NCBI GenBank assembly: GCA_045593985.1
Contig: JAZNXR010000117.1
Coordinates: forward strand, 1-6,855
Reading direction: 5' to 3'
DNA from: Colimorpha_A sp045593985
Lineage (GTDB): Bacteria > Bacillota > Clostridia > Oscillospirales > CAG-272
DNA: 6,855 nt
In this document: one piece after another, positions 4,989-6,855 of the stretch
How the letters are laid out: each line of letters starts with the position of its first letter
Position numbering within the stretch: position 1 is the stretch's first letter
The notes under the pieces: generated by a model
Database searches by the model: none
Told to the model about the DNA's origin: nothing
The model's input: only the letters and a program-made list of their open reading frames with translations
Program-made: the position numbers and the translations under genes

Positions 4989-6644
4989 ATGAAGAATAAA
5001 ATAATTACTCTTGTGATAGTTGTTGCAATACTGATAATGCCGACGGTAGTTGCACTCTCGTCATATATATATGCAAAAAATAATCCCATAACAGTCGGAG
5101 CGGTTTCGAAGCTGATTCTTACATTGCCCGACAACACGGAGCAAACCTATCATAAGACCGACAAGGAAAGCAAGACGCTTTTCGGCGCTCTTATCGGAAT
5201 GCATGACGATGCAAAAAAGGCATCCTCGCTTTCCGCAGGAGAATCGAGCTATGCTGTATACAAGGTAGCATACAATAGCTATAATAAGGTTTCCAAGTAC
5301 ACCTACTATCTCAGCTCCGATCCGACAAACTGTTACTTCAGAAACGAAAGCGGAAAGCTGTTCAGAATAGCGCAGAAGAAGGCGGCTGCTTTCCTTCAGA
5401 CGCAGTATGCAAGCGACGTTTTCCCGAATGCGGCCCAGCCCGTGCTTACTGTCGGAAAAACCGAAAACGTTCTGCCTTCCTCAATGACATGGAATTACAT
5501 CGGCATAAGCGGCGAATACACGAGCAGCGAGATTGAAAAAACGAATGAAAGCCAGACCTGTGTAGTCTCGGGCGGACTTCAGCTTAGCTTTGATAACGCT
5601 CCCGATTATATTTATGCGGTAATCAAGAATCAGTCGGGACAGACAGTTTTTGATGATGTATATGAAAATATTGATCCTAACCTTTTTGCAGACAATACCG
5701 TTTACGAAGTAAAGATAAATGCAAAATGGTACAAATCCGAAAATAAGAACAATTACGGCGAAGGCGAATATCTCTTTACTGCAAACGTTCAGTCTCCCCC
5801 TGTATTCTATTTAAGTGAGCATAGCGTTATTCGTTACGGCGATTTCGTTATCGTATCCGCAAAGAACGTAATAGATCCCTCGCTTATTACCTTTACGTCA
5901 AGCCCGGCCCTTGACGCCGAGCCGACCTTCTTCGAGTACGGCGAATATTACCACGCAATTATTCCGTTCTCTCTCAAGGACGAAAAGGACAATAACGGCG
6001 CACTCAATTATACCTTTACATTTACCTATGGCGATACAACACGTGATCTTTCGGTTGCTCTTACAAAGCGTGCAACGGGTAAGGATAATCAGAATATCCC
6101 GAAGGAAACCGTTGAGGAGCTTCGCAATGATGAAACGATTGCGGCGTTCAACAGTGCAGTTTCGCCCTATCTTTCGGCAAACGAAAGCAAGCTCTACTGG
6201 ATGAGCGATAATATGATCATAGATCCGACGACGAGAAAGATCAGAAGCGGCTTCGGAATTGATATTATTCTCTCTTATGCCGGAATAAAATATCAGCACG
6301 AGGGCGTAAACTACTACGTTAAGGAAGGCGATACCGTCAAGTCCTGCTTGCCCGGCAAGGTCATATACGTAGGCGAAACGACGCTTTCGGGCAGAACGGT
6401 AATAGTCGAGCATGGTGGCGGACTTAAGTCGCTTTATGCGCATATGAGCGCAACGAGCGTAACGGTCGGTCAGGAGATCGGAAAGGGAACAGTTCTCGGT
6501 ATCGTAGGAAGCACGGGCTTCTGTACCGGAACAACGCTTCACTTCGGACTCTATGTATACAACACACCGGTTCGTTATTACAATTATGAAACCGAAGGAG
6601 TTTCGGTAAACAGCACGGTTGCCGCTGCTATCGGACTGAAATAA
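4989..6644 (+). CDS. Membrane-anchored protein with degenerate C-terminal M23 (LytM-like) peptidase domain
   Basis: This 551-residue protein starts with a Lys-rich end and one hydrophobic helix (about 5-28), a signal anchor placing the rest outside the membrane. Residues about 35-395 are Tyr/Asn/Ser-rich and probably mostly beta; I recognise no family, but 270-360 (around GDFVIVSAKN and ALNYTFTFTYGD) looks like an Ig-type fold. Residues about 415-530 form an M23 domain, as in cell-wall endopeptidases, with GFGIDI (421-426), GDTV (447-450), VEHGGGLKSLYAHMS (473-487), G-x-VGSTG and LHFGLYV (517-523). The normal H-x3-D zinc motif reads G421-x3-D425, and the normal H-x-H reads T516-L-H518. One zinc ligand and one catalytic histidine are missing, while D425, H485 and H518 remain. 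It is therefore probably not an active peptidase but a binding or activating factor, as with EnvC, NlpD or Bacillus SpoIIQ. Shine-Dalgarno AAAGG is at 4975-4979. It stands alone between a promoter and a terminator. Confidence 0.88.
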   Translation: MKNKIITLVIVVAILIMPTVVALSSYIYAKNNPITVGAVSKLILTLPDNTEQTYHKTDKESKTLFGALIGMHDDAKKASSLSAGESSYAVYKVAYNSYNKVSKYTYYLSSDPTNCYFRNESGKLFRIAQKKAAAFLQTQYASDVFPNAAQPVLTVGKTENVLPSSMTWNYIGISGEYTSSEIEKTNESQTCVVSGGLQLSFDNAPDYIYAVIKNQSGQTVFDDVYENIDPNLFADNTVYEVKINAKWYKSENKNNYGEGEYLFTANVQSPPVFYLSEHSVIRYGDFVIVSAKNVIDPSLITFTSSPALDAEPTFFEYGEYYHAIIPFSLKDEKDNNGALNYTFTFTYGDTTRDLSVALTKRATGKDNQNIPKETVEELRNDETIAAFNSAVSPYLSANESKLYWMSDNMIIDPTTRKIRSGFGIDIILSYAGIKYQHEGVNYYVKEGDTVKSCLPGKVIYVGETTLSGRTVIVEHGGGLKSLYAHMSATSVTVGQEIGKGTVLGIVGSTGFCTGTTLHFGLYVYNTPVRYYNYETEGVSVNSTVAAAIGLK

Positions 6645-6646
6645 TT

Positions 6647-6676
6647 AAAAGCGATCGGCGCAAGCCGACCGCTTTT
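6647..6676 (+). terminator. Rho-independent terminator of the M23-like gene
   Basis: Two bases after the stop codon a hairpin forms from 6647-6659 and 6664-6676: AAAAGCG and CGCTTTT at the base, one A/C mismatch, then TCGGC/GCCGA closing a GCAA tetraloop. The U run (TTTT, then CTATTT) is contributed by the 3' arm. A second, AT-rich inverted repeat GCAAAAA/TTTTTGC (6684-6690 with 6702-6708) follows and may act as back-up. Confidence 0.82.
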
Positions 6677-6791
6677 CTATTTCGCAAAAATAATCTCAGT
6701 TTTTTTGCAAATAAGTCGATGAGTGAAAGAAAAAATGACAATACCCCGAGAATGTAATGAAAGGGGTTAAAAATACACACTCAAATATAGG

Positions 6792-6810
6792 CAAAAAAAT
6801 ATGTTTTTTG
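6792..6810. repeat. AT-rich inverted repeat abutting a -35 box
   Basis: CAAAAAA (6792-6798) and TTTTTTG (6804-6810) form a 7-bp inverted repeat with a 5-base spacer, ending on the base before the -35 box of the promoter at 6811. Phased A and T runs here could be an UP element that raises promoter strength, or an operator. It may also be chance in AT-rich DNA. The rest of 6709-6791 shows no gene or clear site. Confidence 0.4.
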
Positions 6811-6838
6811 TTGACAAATACTAAAAATATGTTATAAT
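6811..6838 (+). promoter_or_regulatory. Promoter for a gene beyond the right edge
   Basis: A perfect TTGACA (6811-6816) and a perfect TATAAT (6833-6838) are 16 bases apart, with TGT directly before the -10 box as an extended -10 element. Transcription would start near 6845 and leave the window. A/T runs upstream suggest a strong promoter. The gene it serves is not visible. Confidence 0.82.
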
Positions 6839-6855
6839 TATATAGAGCAACTATT

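Noticed and set aside
5898..6542. 214-codon open frame on the minus strand
   Set aside because: It lies fully antisense to the M23-like gene; it has no fitting promoter or ribosome binding site, and its product is Arg/Cys-rich with no motif. It is a shadow of the codon use of the real gene.
6735..6770. 11-residue open frame upstream of the right-edge promoter, and an ACCCC/GGGGT pairing within it
   Set aside because: There is no promoter before it, only a weak purine tract as a ribosome binding site, and the 5-bp stem has a 15-base loop. It is best explained as chance.

Overview
The window looks like chromosomal DNA from a Gram-positive member of the Firmicutes, most likely an anaerobic Clostridia lineage (Oscillospiraceae-like). 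This rests on near-consensus TTGACA/TATAAT promoters with 16-17 bp spacers, AGGAG-type ribosome binding sites, a tRNA with encoded CCA, Rho-independent terminators, and the protein families present. The genus cannot be named from the sequence alone. I see no transposase, integrase, CRISPR array or phage gene. Every complete gene reads as an intact frame.

Layout. Positions 1-233 (minus) hold the N-terminal part of a small membrane protein that runs off the left edge; its consensus promoter is at 264-292. A tRNA-Thr(GGU) gene (341-416, minus) has its own promoter (430-458) and a strong terminator (311-339). A four-gene operon on the minus strand fills 511-4785. In order of transcription it encodes an OGG1-type 8-oxoguanine DNA glycosylase, a cation diffusion facilitator with a manganese-type metal site and a doubled cytoplasmic domain, a small coiled-coil zinc-ribbon protein, and an ABC-F translation-factor ATPase. 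The genes overlap by 4 bases or are separated by 4 and 6 bases. The promoter is at 4814-4842 and a hairpin follows the last stop at 480-510. Reading the other way, a promoter at 4906-4934 drives a 551-residue membrane-anchored protein with a C-terminal M23 (LytM-like) domain that has lost two key histidines; a hairpin terminator follows it. The right edge (6645-6855) holds that terminator and a strong AT-flanked promoter at 6811-6838 for a gene outside the window.

How the genes may work together. The glycosylase repairs oxidised guanine. The transporter probably exports Mn(II), a metal tied to oxidative-stress defence. The ABC-F protein probably acts on ribosomes. This suggests a stress-maintenance operon, but the functional link is inference; only the tight spacing is seen. 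The divergent M23-like protein is probably a non-enzymatic cell-wall or envelope factor. I found no clear new multi-gene defence or mobile system. The points most worth a second look are the degenerate M23 domain, the tandem C-terminal domains and N/D-D/D metal site of the transporter, and the unusual operon composition.
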